Below, one piece after another: positions 47,946 to 56,300 of a stretch of 64,000 nucleotides of DNA. The stretch's first letter is position 1. Each line of letters starts with the position of its first letter. The stretch lies in the NCBI GenBank assembly GCA_964602655.1, contig CAZRSF010000028.1, positions 1 to 64,000 on the forward strand, written 5' to 3'. The notes beneath the pieces were generated by a model. That model was not told where the DNA came from and did not search any database. It worked only from the letters and a program-made list of their open reading frames with translations. This stretch comes from Moduliflexus sp964602655 (lineage in GTDB: Bacteria > Moduliflexota > Moduliflexia > Moduliflexales > Moduliflexaceae). The translations under genes and the position numbers were made by a program.

Positions 47946-49163
47946 ATGATGAATATACGATATGGTGTAAGCGTCTTCTGCCTGCTTCTGCTGAGCGCGG
48001 GGACATGCGTCTCCGCCGAATTCGATTCCGGCTCGCTGGCGGAGAATATCCAAATTCACGGATTTGCGTCGCAAGGGTATTTGACGAGCGATCAGAATAA
48101 TTATTATGCCAAAACGGAAGAAGGAAGTTTCGAATTTAACGAATTCGGCTTGAATATCGGCATAGACCCGTCCGAACGTTTACGTGTCGCGATACAGGTT
48201 CTTTCGCGCGATTTAGGCGAATTTGGCAATAATACCGTCGAAGTAGATTGGGCATACGGTCAGTATCGCTGGCGCGACTGGTTCGGTCTTCAAGCGGGAA
48301 TGCTTCAAATTCCCTGGGGCTTATACAACGAAACCCGCGACCTCGATTTCTTGCGCCCCTGGATTTTTCTCCCGCCCGGCCTGTATGATGAACAAAGTCG
48401 CGATGTGTATGACGCCTTTTTAGGCATCGGCGTTATGGGGGACATGTTTTGGAAGCCAGGAGGGGGACTGAGTTATTCGTTTGGCTACGGTGAAAAAACG
48501 CTCGATGAAACCAGCAGCGCATTTTCGAATGAAGCCCGCAATCACTATAATCAGGCAGAATTGCGTATTCATGAGATTCTCGGAGGAAAACTGATCTGGG
48601 AGACGCCGCTTGACGGTCTCCGATTTCAAACCACATCAGGGACATATCGCACGACGTTTCAAGGAAGAACGGCGAATCATCCTCTCTGGACAGAACAGGG
48701 AGCGCCTGTGGGATTGCTGATCTCCGAATTGCGGGAAGGAAAATATGTCATATTTTCTACCGAATATGCCGGAGATTCGTTAGCGCTTGCAGTGGAATAC
48801 GGCCTACATGAAGAGAAAAATCGCGGTGACAACGAGTCAGAGGAAGGGTATAAGGAAGGGTATTATGCCAGCGCCGCCTATCGGTTTACGGACTGGCTGG
48901 AGTGCGGAATGTATTACTCCATCTCGTATTCGGATCGCGACGATAAATCCGGAAAACGCTTTCAGGAAGAAGGGCTGCCGGATTACTTCGCCTGGCAGAA
49001 AGAGTTGGTCTTAACCACCAGATTCGATCTGAACGACGCATGGATATTAAAATTCGAAGGCCATGCGATCAACGGCGTGGCGAATTTGCGAAAAGATGAC
49101 AATCCTGACGGTTTTCAGGAAGATTCATTCCTGTTTGCTGTTAAAACGACTTTTAGTTTTTAG
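47946..49163 (+). CDS. Outer-membrane porin-like beta-barrel protein, copy 2
   Basis: 405 residues. Signal peptide MMNIRYGVSVFCLLLLSAG to VSAEF, then the same barrel architecture as the protein at 46225: IQIHGFASQGYLTSDQNNYY, EEGSFEFNEFGL, YRWRDWF, IPWGLYNETRDLDFLRPWIF and the terminal FAVKTTFSF. The N-terminal third is nearly identical to copy 1 and the middle strands and loops diverge, as expected for a duplication with changed surface or selectivity. AGGAG precedes the ATG. Ends 128 nt before the kinase gene, with a hairpin between. Confidence 0.8.
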   Translation: MMNIRYGVSVFCLLLLSAGTCVSAEFDSGSLAENIQIHGFASQGYLTSDQNNYYAKTEEGSFEFNEFGLNIGIDPSERLRVAIQVLSRDLGEFGNNTVEVDWAYGQYRWRDWFGLQAGMLQIPWGLYNETRDLDFLRPWIFLPPGLYDEQSRDVYDAFLGIGVMGDMFWKPGGGLSYSFGYGEKTLDETSSAFSNEARNHYNQAELRIHEILGGKLIWETPLDGLRFQTTSGTYRTTFQGRTANHPLWTEQGAPVGLLISELREGKYVIFSTEYAGDSLALAVEYGLHEEKNRGDNESEEGYKEGYYASAAYRFTDWLECGMYYSISYSDRDDKSGKRFQEEGLPDYFAWQKELVLTTRFDLNDAWILKFEGHAINGVANLRKDDNPDGFQEDSFLFAVKTTFSF

Positions 49164-49190
49164 CACATTGCAAAACGAAATGATTCATGG

Positions 49191-49234
49191 TTCGACGTCG
49201 CTCACCACGACCGGTCACGTTGAGCGACGTCGAA
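49191..49234. terminator. Hairpin between the porin and kinase genes
   Basis: Perfect 14-bp arms TTCGACGTCGCTCA (49191-49204) and complement (49221-49234), 16-nt loop. No U-run; may limit rather than stop transcription into the kinase gene. Confidence 0.4.
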
Positions 49235-49291
49235 GCGTCTTGAGATCACATCTGATAGCGTTTTGCTCTGTTATCCGGCGGAACGACACGT

Positions 49292-51589
49292 ATGAAACAA
49301 CGCTTGAATATTTCTACGAAAATTTGGCTGAGTATCAGCATTCTGATTATCGGGTATCTCATCGTCGTTGTGATGGGATTTAGCCACAGCAACAAGTCGA
49401 ATGAACGCCTGCGCGTGATGTCGCGCGAGTTGATTCCGGCGGCCAAACAAAGCGAAGTTGCGCTGGATGCGTTTACCCAGCAACTCAAGGCGCACGAAGA
49501 ATTCGCAATGACCGGAGAGACCGAAGCGCTCCAGGAGATGGAACTTCAGGCGATCCGCGTGAGCGATGCGTTCCAAAGGCTTGTGCGATTAGAAGGGCTG
49601 TCGGAATCCGAACGAACGCGGATTCAGAAAACTGCCGAACAATTGCAAGATTTTTCAGACGACGCCAGAACGCTCTACCTCGAAGTCGCCGCCTCGTTCG
49701 AGCAAAACAATCTCTCTGAAGCGCAGCAGGAATCGCTTCGTCTTGACGCGCAATTGATTGATGAACAAGCCCGAAAATTCGAAGAAACCCTGAAAGAATA
49801 TGTGGCGACGTTCAATGACGCGTTGGAAAACGAACTCTCTGCGATTCGCCACGAAGCGAGGCGTCAGGCGCAGGCGAATATCGCGGTCTTCCTGATTGTC
49901 GTCGTATTCAGCGTCGGCGTCATGGCATTTATTGTCAAACGTTCGATTATTACGCCGCTGTTTCGCATCGTAGCAATTGCGGAGCACGTCACATCAGGCG
50001 AGCAGCAGATCGAATGGCTGCCCGACCGCCACGATGAAATCGGGGTGTTGAATACATCGCTGCGGACGATGACCACAAATTTGCAAGCGGAAATTCAGGA
50101 TCGAAAACGCGCCGAAGAATCGGTGCGCGAGGCGGAAAAAAAATATCGCGGGATTTTCGAAAACAGTTTTGACGGTATTTTTCAAGCGGACGAAGAGGGG
50201 CGGATTATTGACGCGAATCCAGCGTTAGCTTCGATTATGGGGTATCAATCGCCGCGAGACCTTCTGGCCGCCGTCACCAATATTACGGAACAGTTCGAAT
50301 GCGACGATTCCGAGCAAGAGCGGCTCGAAACGATTTTAGCGCAAGAGGGCAAAATCCGACATTTCGAAACGCCGCTTCGCCAGGCTGACGGACAGCGTAT
50401 CTGGGTCTCCTTCTCCGCTCGCAGCGTCAACGATACGCGCGGCAAGCTGCTGTATTATGAAGGATCGCTGCGCGACATTACCGAACGCAGAGAAGCGGAA
50501 GAGTTGCAGCGGGCATATCAGCAAGAAATCGAACGTCAGGTCAAAGAGCGCACGTTGGAACTGTCTCAAACGCTCGACCACTTAAAGGCGGCGCAGCAGG
50601 AATTGGTCGAGTCTGAAAAAATGGCCGCGCTCGGACATTTGGTCGCTGGCGTCGCGCATGAAATCAATACGCCGCTCGGCGCGATCCGCGCCTCAATCGG
50701 CAATATTTCCAATGCGCTCAGCGAAACGATTCACGCGCTGCCGAATTTGTTCGAACACCTCTCGCCCGCCCAGCGCACGCTCTTTTTCTCGTTAGTACAG
50801 CGGGCGTTACAGGAAAAAAAGCCGCATCTCACCTCGCGCGAGGAGCGCACGATTAAACGAACCTTACGCGAGGAATTGGAAACCCACACGGTCTATGATC
50901 CCGATACGATTGCCGATACGTTAGTAGATATGGGCATTTATGAACAGATTGACTCGTTCCTGCCGCTGTTCGAGCGTATCGGCAAGCAGAGCGACGACAC
51001 GTTGGCCGCGTCTATTTTACAGGCGGCTTACAACCTTTCGATCCAACGGCATAACAGCGAAAATATCGTTACAGCGGTCGAACGCGCCTCAAAGGTCGTC
51101 TTTGCCCTGAAAAGCTACGCCCATTACGATCATTCAGGCGAAATGGTGAGCAGCGTGATTACAGAAGGGATTGACGTGGTGCTGACGCTCTATCACAATA
51201 AACTCAAGCACGGTGTCGAGGTGGCGAAACACTATGAGCCAGTTCCGCCGATTCTCTGCTACCCCGATGAACTGAATCAGGTCTGGACCAATATCATCCA
51301 TAACGCGATTCAAGCGATGGACGGGCATGGCACGCTGGACATTTCCGTCATGCAGGAGAACGCGAATCTTGTCGTGCGTATCACCGATTCCGGCTGCGGC
51401 ATTCCCAAAGAGATTCAACAGCGGATTTTCGAGCCGTTTTTTACCACCAAACCCGCAGGAGAAGGCAGCGGCCTCGGTCTGGATATTTGCCAGAAGATCA
51501 TTGAGAAGCATCACGGGCGGATCGCCTTGGAAAGTCAGCCCGGACGCACCACATTTATCGTCTTCCTGCCTGTAAACGTTCCCGCGTAA
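49292..51589 (+). CDS. Membrane HAMP-PAS sensor histidine kinase with inserted DHp
   Basis: 765 residues. TM1 (10-28) and TM2 (about 192-214) flank a ~160-residue helical periplasmic sensor of four-helix-bundle type. A HAMP linker (IITPLFRIVAIAEHVTSG) and one PAS domain (about 285-400) follow. The DHp His is in AHEINTPLGAIRASIGN at about 456, followed by the ~110-residue insert (LTSREERTIKRTLREELE, TIADTLVDMGIYEQ) and the second helix (NIVTAVERASKVVFALKSY). The ATPase end has DELNQVWTNIIHNAIQAM and GEGSGLGLDICQKI. Its place after porin, PstS-like protein and porin suggests that it reads ligand occupancy in the periplasm. The next gene starts 9 nt later. Confidence 0.92.
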   Translation: MKQRLNISTKIWLSISILIIGYLIVVVMGFSHSNKSNERLRVMSRELIPAAKQSEVALDAFTQQLKAHEEFAMTGETEALQEMELQAIRVSDAFQRLVRLEGLSESERTRIQKTAEQLQDFSDDARTLYLEVAASFEQNNLSEAQQESLRLDAQLIDEQARKFEETLKEYVATFNDALENELSAIRHEARRQAQANIAVFLIVVVFSVGVMAFIVKRSIITPLFRIVAIAEHVTSGEQQIEWLPDRHDEIGVLNTSLRTMTTNLQAEIQDRKRAEESVREAEKKYRGIFENSFDGIFQADEEGRIIDANPALASIMGYQSPRDLLAAVTNITEQFECDDSEQERLETILAQEGKIRHFETPLRQADGQRIWVSFSARSVNDTRGKLLYYEGSLRDITERREAEELQRAYQQEIERQVKERTLELSQTLDHLKAAQQELVESEKMAALGHLVAGVAHEINTPLGAIRASIGNISNALSETIHALPNLFEHLSPAQRTLFFSLVQRALQEKKPHLTSREERTIKRTLREELETHTVYDPDTIADTLVDMGIYEQIDSFLPLFERIGKQSDDTLAASILQAAYNLSIQRHNSENIVTAVERASKVVFALKSYAHYDHSGEMVSSVITEGIDVVLTLYHNKLKHGVEVAKHYEPVPPILCYPDELNQVWTNIIHNAIQAMDGHGTLDISVMQENANLVVRITDSGCGIPKEIQQRIFEPFFTTKPAGEGSGLGLDICQKIIEKHHGRIALESQPGRTTFIVFLPVNVPA

Positions 51590-51598
51590 AATCGTATC

Positions 51599-52711
51599 GT
51601 GCGCGACGAACGCAAAATTATCCATATTGACATGGATGCCTTTTATCCGTCGGTGGAAATTCTGGATCATCCCGAATTACGAGGCTTGCCTGTGATTGTC
51701 GGCGGCCCTCCCGCCAGTCGGGGCGTGGTCGCATCTGCCAGCTACGAAGCCCGAAAATTCGGCGTTCGTTCGGCAATGGCGAGCGCATTGGCGTATAAAC
51801 TCTGTCCGCAGGGCATTTTCTTACCCACACGCATGAGCCGCTACCGCGAAATTTCTCAGCAGATTCACGCCGTTTTTGCCCGCTATACCGACCTGATCGA
51901 GCCGATTTCGTTGGACGAAGCCTGGTTGGATGTCACGCGCAATTTCCAGGAGATTCCTTCTGCGACCTGGATCGCGAAGCGGATCAAACAAGAAATTCGC
52001 GATGAAGTATATCTGACATGTTCGGCAGGCGTGTCATTCAACAAATTTTTAGCGAAGATCGCCTCGGATGAGCAAAAGCCTGACGGTCTGTTCGTGATTC
52101 CGCCGGAACGCGCCCCGGAATTTCTCGCCGCGCTTGAGGTGCGGAAGATTCCAGGCGTGGGCAAGGTCACGCAAAAGAAATTGGCAGGCTTCGGCATTGA
52201 ATACGGTCATCAATTGTTGGCGCAGACAGAGGCGTTTCTTGTTGAGCATTTCGGGAAGCATGGCGCGTATCTGTATCAAATTATTCGCGGCAATGATTCC
52301 CGCCCGGTCGTGCCGGATCGGGAGCATAAATCCGTCAGTGTCGAAAATACGTTTGCCGCAGACCTGCATTATGGGACGGAATTATTAGAAGAGTTGCGCG
52401 CGTTGACTGACGATTTGCTGCGGCGCATCGAAAAGCATCGCTTTCCGCCAGGGAAAACCTTGACGCTGAAGGTGAAATTTTACGATTTTCAGCAGATTAC
52501 CCGCAGCGTCACCTCGTTAGATTCCTACCAGACGCGGCAGACGATTTTCTCGGAGGCCAGCGAAAAACTGCGTCTCGTCTGTGAGGAAGAATTCCCACAC
52601 AAACGGATTCGGCTGTTAGGGATTGGATTGTCCAATTTTATCGAATTCGAGCCGGAACGCGATTCTCTTCAACCTGTTCAATTGGAACTGTTTACCGAGG
52701 TTGATTTTTAG
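51599..52711 (+). CDS. dinB: DNA polymerase IV
   Basis: 370-residue Y-family translesion polymerase. The catalytic carboxylates are in IIHIDMDAFYPSVE (residues 7-20) and SLDEAWLDVT near 104; Tyr in DAFY acts as part of the steric gate. The RAPGVGK-like region is RKIPGVGKVTQKKL at about 180 (helix-hairpin-helix), and the little-finger domain follows with KSVSVENTFAADL. FYPSVE has Pro where Ala is common. GTG at 51599 is taken as start; the next Met would remove the first metal Asp. It lies 9 nt behind the kinase, but no LexA box was seen. Confidence 0.93.
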   Translation: MRDERKIIHIDMDAFYPSVEILDHPELRGLPVIVGGPPASRGVVASASYEARKFGVRSAMASALAYKLCPQGIFLPTRMSRYREISQQIHAVFARYTDLIEPISLDEAWLDVTRNFQEIPSATWIAKRIKQEIRDEVYLTCSAGVSFNKFLAKIASDEQKPDGLFVIPPERAPEFLAALEVRKIPGVGKVTQKKLAGFGIEYGHQLLAQTEAFLVEHFGKHGAYLYQIIRGNDSRPVVPDREHKSVSVENTFAADLHYGTELLEELRALTDDLLRRIEKHRFPPGKTLTLKVKFYDFQQITRSVTSLDSYQTRQTIFSEASEKLRLVCEEEFPHKRIRLLGIGLSNFIEFEPERDSLQPVQLELFTEVDF

Positions 52712-52750
52712 AGGGGCGGCGGGGGAGTCCGCCCCAAAAGAATTCGCCGA

Positions 52751-53965
52751 TTATTTCGCGGCCTCTGCCGGATTGACGACGCGCCCGACAAAGAGAAAAC
52801 TACCGGTCGTCATATCTACCATGAAAAAGATGAACGGATGATTCGCCGTGAATTCCGCCGGGGGGCGCGGCGCCGACCGGCTCATCGTCACGGCGGTCGC
52901 GGCGGCGGCCTCTGTGCCCTGCTCGTTCACGGCGATAAACGCTTCATGAATCACTTTTGACAACGATACCGCCTGCGTTGACATGCCGGAAAAATCGGAC
53001 AGGGATGTCAAACCTAATTTGGCGAGCGTTTCTATCAAATAGATACGAAACCGCATCGTAAATTTCGGCAGCGAGACCTTCACGCGCTGCGGGGATGTCT
53101 GTTGCAGCCAATTCATGACATTGTCAAGCGTCAGTTGCGCCTCAAGCTGCTGCAAGCCATCGTTGTCTTTCGGCAGCAGCATAACCATCAAGACTTGTTC
53201 GCCCATATACGGCAAGGCGAGCATCTGCCAGTCATCTGTTTCGCGATATTCGAACGTGCCAGTCTGCTGCATGGTCGGCGTGGTGATTTGCTCATCTTTC
53301 GTCACCCAAAACGGCGCATCCTTCGTCAGCTTTTCGTCAAAGGCATGTTGCCAATTCCCCTTGAAATAGATGGCATTCACTAAGACGGCGGCGGTTTGGG
53401 CCTCAATATCGCCCTTTTTGAGCAATTCTTCGATCTTCTTTTGCGTCTGCTCCGCGACCCATTCGTTGATTTGCTTCCGAGAGGCGTTTGTCTCTTCGAT
53501 AAAATCCACCTGAAACAGATTCGCGCCATAATGTTTCTGCATCAGAGCATGATAGGCGTCTAACACCGAAAACGACTGATCGAGCCAGAGCGAATTGGCG
53601 ACATTCAGCGTGATATTTTTGCCATCATTGAGCGTGTCGAAGTACGCGTCTAACGCGGAAAATGCAGGGTGGAGCGCGTCTTGCGGCAGGGCAAAATGCA
53701 GCGTTTGCGCCATCTGACGTTCCGTGTTGCCGCGCGCGCCGCCATACGCGATTGCCAGCGCGGTAGAAATGCTGTACGGCGAATAAAAAAGATTGCCTTT
53801 CTGCGTTTTGATTTGCGCGTAAAGATCGAACGCGAACGCCGCATTCTCTTGCGCTAACGTCAATACGCGATCATCAACGGCTTGCGCCGGCTGTCCCGCG
53901 CCGATTATGGCTGCGAGCATCATCATAATACTCATACCGAACCTCCTTACTCGTATATTCCTCAT
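52751..53965 (-). CDS. Secreted serpin (serine protease inhibitor)
   Basis: 404 residues from 53965. Suicide inhibitor that traps serine proteases covalently. The signal peptide follows a short basic stretch (MSIMMMLAAIIGAGQPAQA). The fold is full length: AFAFDLYAQIKTQKGNLFYSPYS, TALAIAYGGARGNTERQM, NAIYFKGNWQHAFDEKLT and HPFIFFMVDMTTGSFLFVGR. The reactive loop begins EQGTEAAAATAVTM; the small-residue hinge is that of inhibitory serpins. The scissile bond is near SRSAPR, an Arg-Ser step, which suggests a trypsin-like target. Two in-frame starts (53965 and 53935) each have a perfect AGGAGG 5-6 nt upstream. Bacterial serpins are uncommon. Confidence 0.9.
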   Translation of the reverse strand: MRNIRVRRFGMSIMMMLAAIIGAGQPAQAVDDRVLTLAQENAAFAFDLYAQIKTQKGNLFYSPYSISTALAIAYGGARGNTERQMAQTLHFALPQDALHPAFSALDAYFDTLNDGKNITLNVANSLWLDQSFSVLDAYHALMQKHYGANLFQVDFIEETNASRKQINEWVAEQTQKKIEELLKKGDIEAQTAAVLVNAIYFKGNWQHAFDEKLTKDAPFWVTKDEQITTPTMQQTGTFEYRETDDWQMLALPYMGEQVLMVMLLPKDNDGLQQLEAQLTLDNVMNWLQQTSPQRVKVSLPKFTMRFRIYLIETLAKLGLTSLSDFSGMSTQAVSLSKVIHEAFIAVNEQGTEAAAATAVTMSRSAPRPPAEFTANHPFIFFMVDMTTGSFLFVGRVVNPAEAAK

Positions 53966-54079
53966 GCGTGGCCTCCTCTGTGTTCTGACAATCACCAAAT
54001 AGAATACGCTGCTGCGTTCTATGAATAAACATTTCCTTGACATACAAGTATAGCAGGACGACGTAGCGGATGTCAATAG

Positions 54080-54214
54080 AATTTCTTCTCAAAATGTATC
54101 GAAACAATCTACCTGACGGCTGCCGCTCAACGCGCGGGGCAAGTCTATCAGCGGCTTGGATTCGTCCCTATGCTGACAATGCTTTCGTACTCATCAGACA
54201 TCTCTCCTGAATAA
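54080..54214 (+). pseudogene. 3' remnant of a GNAT acetyltransferase gene
   Basis: An open frame without a start reads LTAAAQRAGQVYQRLGFVPM and ends LSYSSDISPE at TAA 54212. AQRAGQVYQRLGFVP fits the last helix and strand of GNAT enzymes (AxxLYxRLGFxP). Only about 35 codons remain. Confidence 0.35.
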
Positions 54215-54539
54215 TGCCGATGATTGACAGACATCACGGAGAGTCACTCATGCGGTGATGAATTCACGTTTTTTGGGAGTGCCGATGTTTGTCGCAATAC
54301 GTTTCTTTGACGCTACTCGGCGAAGCCTCCGCGCTCGACAAAACCGCCTTCGCCAAACGCTTCGGCAAACAGACATGAGATATGTAGAACGCTCTTGTTT
54401 CCCTCTCCTAATGAAGGATGCCCGAATTAAATTGAACCGCTTTTACCCGACAATTAGAACTTGAAAAAACACTACTTGAAAAAAGCACTTTACCAATTGG
54501 TGGATCACCACCCATTCAGAATGCTGTGACCAAGACGCC
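54215..54539. other. Spacer between GNAT remnant and protein kinase gene
   Basis: 325 nt. A small plus-strand frame at 54255-54464 (69 codons) has no recognisable domain and no ribosome site. No promoter, repeat or RNA was recognised with confidence. Confidence 0.4.
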
Positions 54540-55808
54540 TCACGCATGCTGTAACGCCGCCGCCAGCGTCTTCGCATCTTGATAGCGCTCTTCGGGCTGT
54601 TTGGCGAGGCATTTCAGGATAATCGCATTCAAGGCCGCCGGCATCTCTGCAGTCAGTTCAATCGGCGGGCGCGGCGGCGTGCGCACATGCTGAAAACTGG
54701 TATCTTTGCCGATAAACGGCAACTGGCCGGTCAGCAATTCGTACAGCATCACGCCGACGGCGTAGATGTCGGTTCTGGCATCCACGCGCGTTCCGAGGAT
54801 TTGTTCCGGAGCCATATACGGGATGGTGCCGAGATGCGCGCCGGTGTGCGTGATGGTCGCGCCTGCGATATGCGCAATGCCGAAATCCGTCAATTTCAGT
54901 GCGCCGTCAGCGGACATCAGCAGATTTTCCGGTTTCAAATCGCGATGTACGATTCCGTTCTGATGCACCGTATGCAGCGCGTCGAGAATCGGCAAGAGCA
55001 ATGGCAGCGTCGCCAGCCCGGCGGCGTGTTGCTGCTGCGTCCAGGCTTTCAACGTGCCGCCGGAAAGATATTCCATCACGATAAAATTTTGAGACGGATT
55101 GATTTCGATGATCGAGACAATGTGCGGATGGCGCAGGTTCGCGATAATATCGGCTTCTCGGAAAAACCGCGTCAGATGCTCTTCGCTCTCGGCTAAATTC
55201 GGAGGAAGCACTTTAATGGCGACCTCACGATGATTTGTCGTATCCTCGGCCTTGTACACGATGCCCATGCCGCCGCGCCCGATTTCTTCGATCAGCGCAT
55301 AACGCTCTTCCACTGTAATCCCTTGCAGCGTGTGCTGCCCGTCATTTTCGAGATGAAGGCGCGTCTTGGAATCATCGTGATCTGCCTGCGCGGGGACGGC
55401 AAACGGGGAAAACCTCTGTCGGTCGAGGGTTTGTAACTTTTCTTTGGCATCCTTATAATTGTAATTACGCTCCAACAGGTCGGCATACGTCTCTTTGGCG
55501 GCGTGGATAAAGCCTTTTTGCGTAAAACATTCGGCCAGCAGATAGAGTGTTTCTTCGACGGCTTTCCCAACCGTTTCGGCTTCCTGAAGCTTGCTAATCG
55601 CATCGTCCCAGCGTTTCATCTGCATGAGCAAGCGTCCGAATCTGAATTTGATGTCTTTATGAAAGGGAAATTGCTGCTCAAGTCGCTGAAACAGCGCAAA
55701 CGCCTGCTCATAATTACCAAGTTCGACATATACGTCTGCGGCTCTGCCGTAATCCTGCGCCCGTTCGAAATTTTTAGCGTCTTGCAGCGTATGACCTTGT
55801 GTCGGCAT
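54540..55808 (-). CDS. TPR-containing Ser/Thr protein kinase
   Basis: 422 residues from 55808 (GGGAGG seven nt upstream; a frame extension to 55844 lacks support). Residues 8-130 are TPR-like helices (AQDYGRAADVYVELGNYEQAF, then FGRLLMQMKRWDDAISKLQEA). The Hanks-type kinase at 168-420 is complete: GRGGMGIVYKAE (P-loop), VAIKVLPP (Lys), VHRDLKPENLL (catalytic Asp), LTDFGIAHI (metal Asp) and MAPEQ. There is no membrane segment or PASTA repeat, so it is soluble. Helices before the kinase may bind a regulator or substrate; no substrate gene is evident. Confidence 0.92.
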   Translation of the reverse strand: MPTQGHTLQDAKNFERAQDYGRAADVYVELGNYEQAFALFQRLEQQFPFHKDIKFRFGRLLMQMKRWDDAISKLQEAETVGKAVEETLYLLAECFTQKGFIHAAKETYADLLERNYNYKDAKEKLQTLDRQRFSPFAVPAQADHDDSKTRLHLENDGQHTLQGITVEERYALIEEIGRGGMGIVYKAEDTTNHREVAIKVLPPNLAESEEHLTRFFREADIIANLRHPHIVSIIEINPSQNFIVMEYLSGGTLKAWTQQQHAAGLATLPLLLPILDALHTVHQNGIVHRDLKPENLLMSADGALKLTDFGIAHIAGATITHTGAHLGTIPYMAPEQILGTRVDARTDIYAVGVMLYELLTGQLPFIGKDTSFQHVRTPPRPPIELTAEMPAALNAIILKCLAKQPEERYQDAKTLAAALQHA

Positions 55809-55871
55809 CTTCCATCCTCCCAGGAATGTTCTACAAACACGCAACTCCCTGTTTGATTACGTTCAGAAACT

Positions 55872-55996
55872 GTAACTGTTTACGTACCGACGAACAGCCT
55901 TGTTCGTCGAACACGCCGCATGGAGACGCCTTCAGCAGTTGTTTGCTCGCGCCGATTTCGGCGAACAAGGCTGTCCGTCGGTACGTAAATAATTAC
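55872..55996. mobile_element. 125-bp MITE-like element with 35-bp terminal repeats, copy D
   Basis: Left end GTAACTGTTTACGTACCGAC.. (55872-55906) and the inverted right end (55962-55996) match at 32 of 35 positions. The core holds no gene. Shares the GTAACTRTTTAC terminus with copies at 21574 and 44805. Confidence 0.75.
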
Positions 55997-56300
55997 CAAA
56001 CACTTTTGTGCCATTGCAGGAGCGATCTCATTGATTGACCTTCCCATGCGGAGCGGAGTCCTGTCAATCATTTTTGTAAAGGAGGCAGATATTCTTGCCT
56101 TCGAATAGATCGTAGATTGTATATTTTTTGCCGTCGGCATATTTTTTGTAACCATCCCCAATTTTCCGCCGACGTTCTCTTATGACAGCACAAACACCAC
56201 TGAGAACTTTGCGCAAAGACATCTGGAGAACAACTGTCACGGACAGCGTACTCATGAACATTTGCTTGTTATACACGATGACTATCAGGAGAATAGACCT
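55997..56300. other. Spacer upstream of the Spy-like gene
   Basis: A minus-strand frame (56064-56258) would code for a basic 65-residue peptide ending KKYADGKKYTIYDLFEGK..; it lacks a convincing start and ribosome site. AGGAG upstream of 56301 is the Spy-like gene's ribosome site. Nothing else is supported. Confidence 0.35.
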
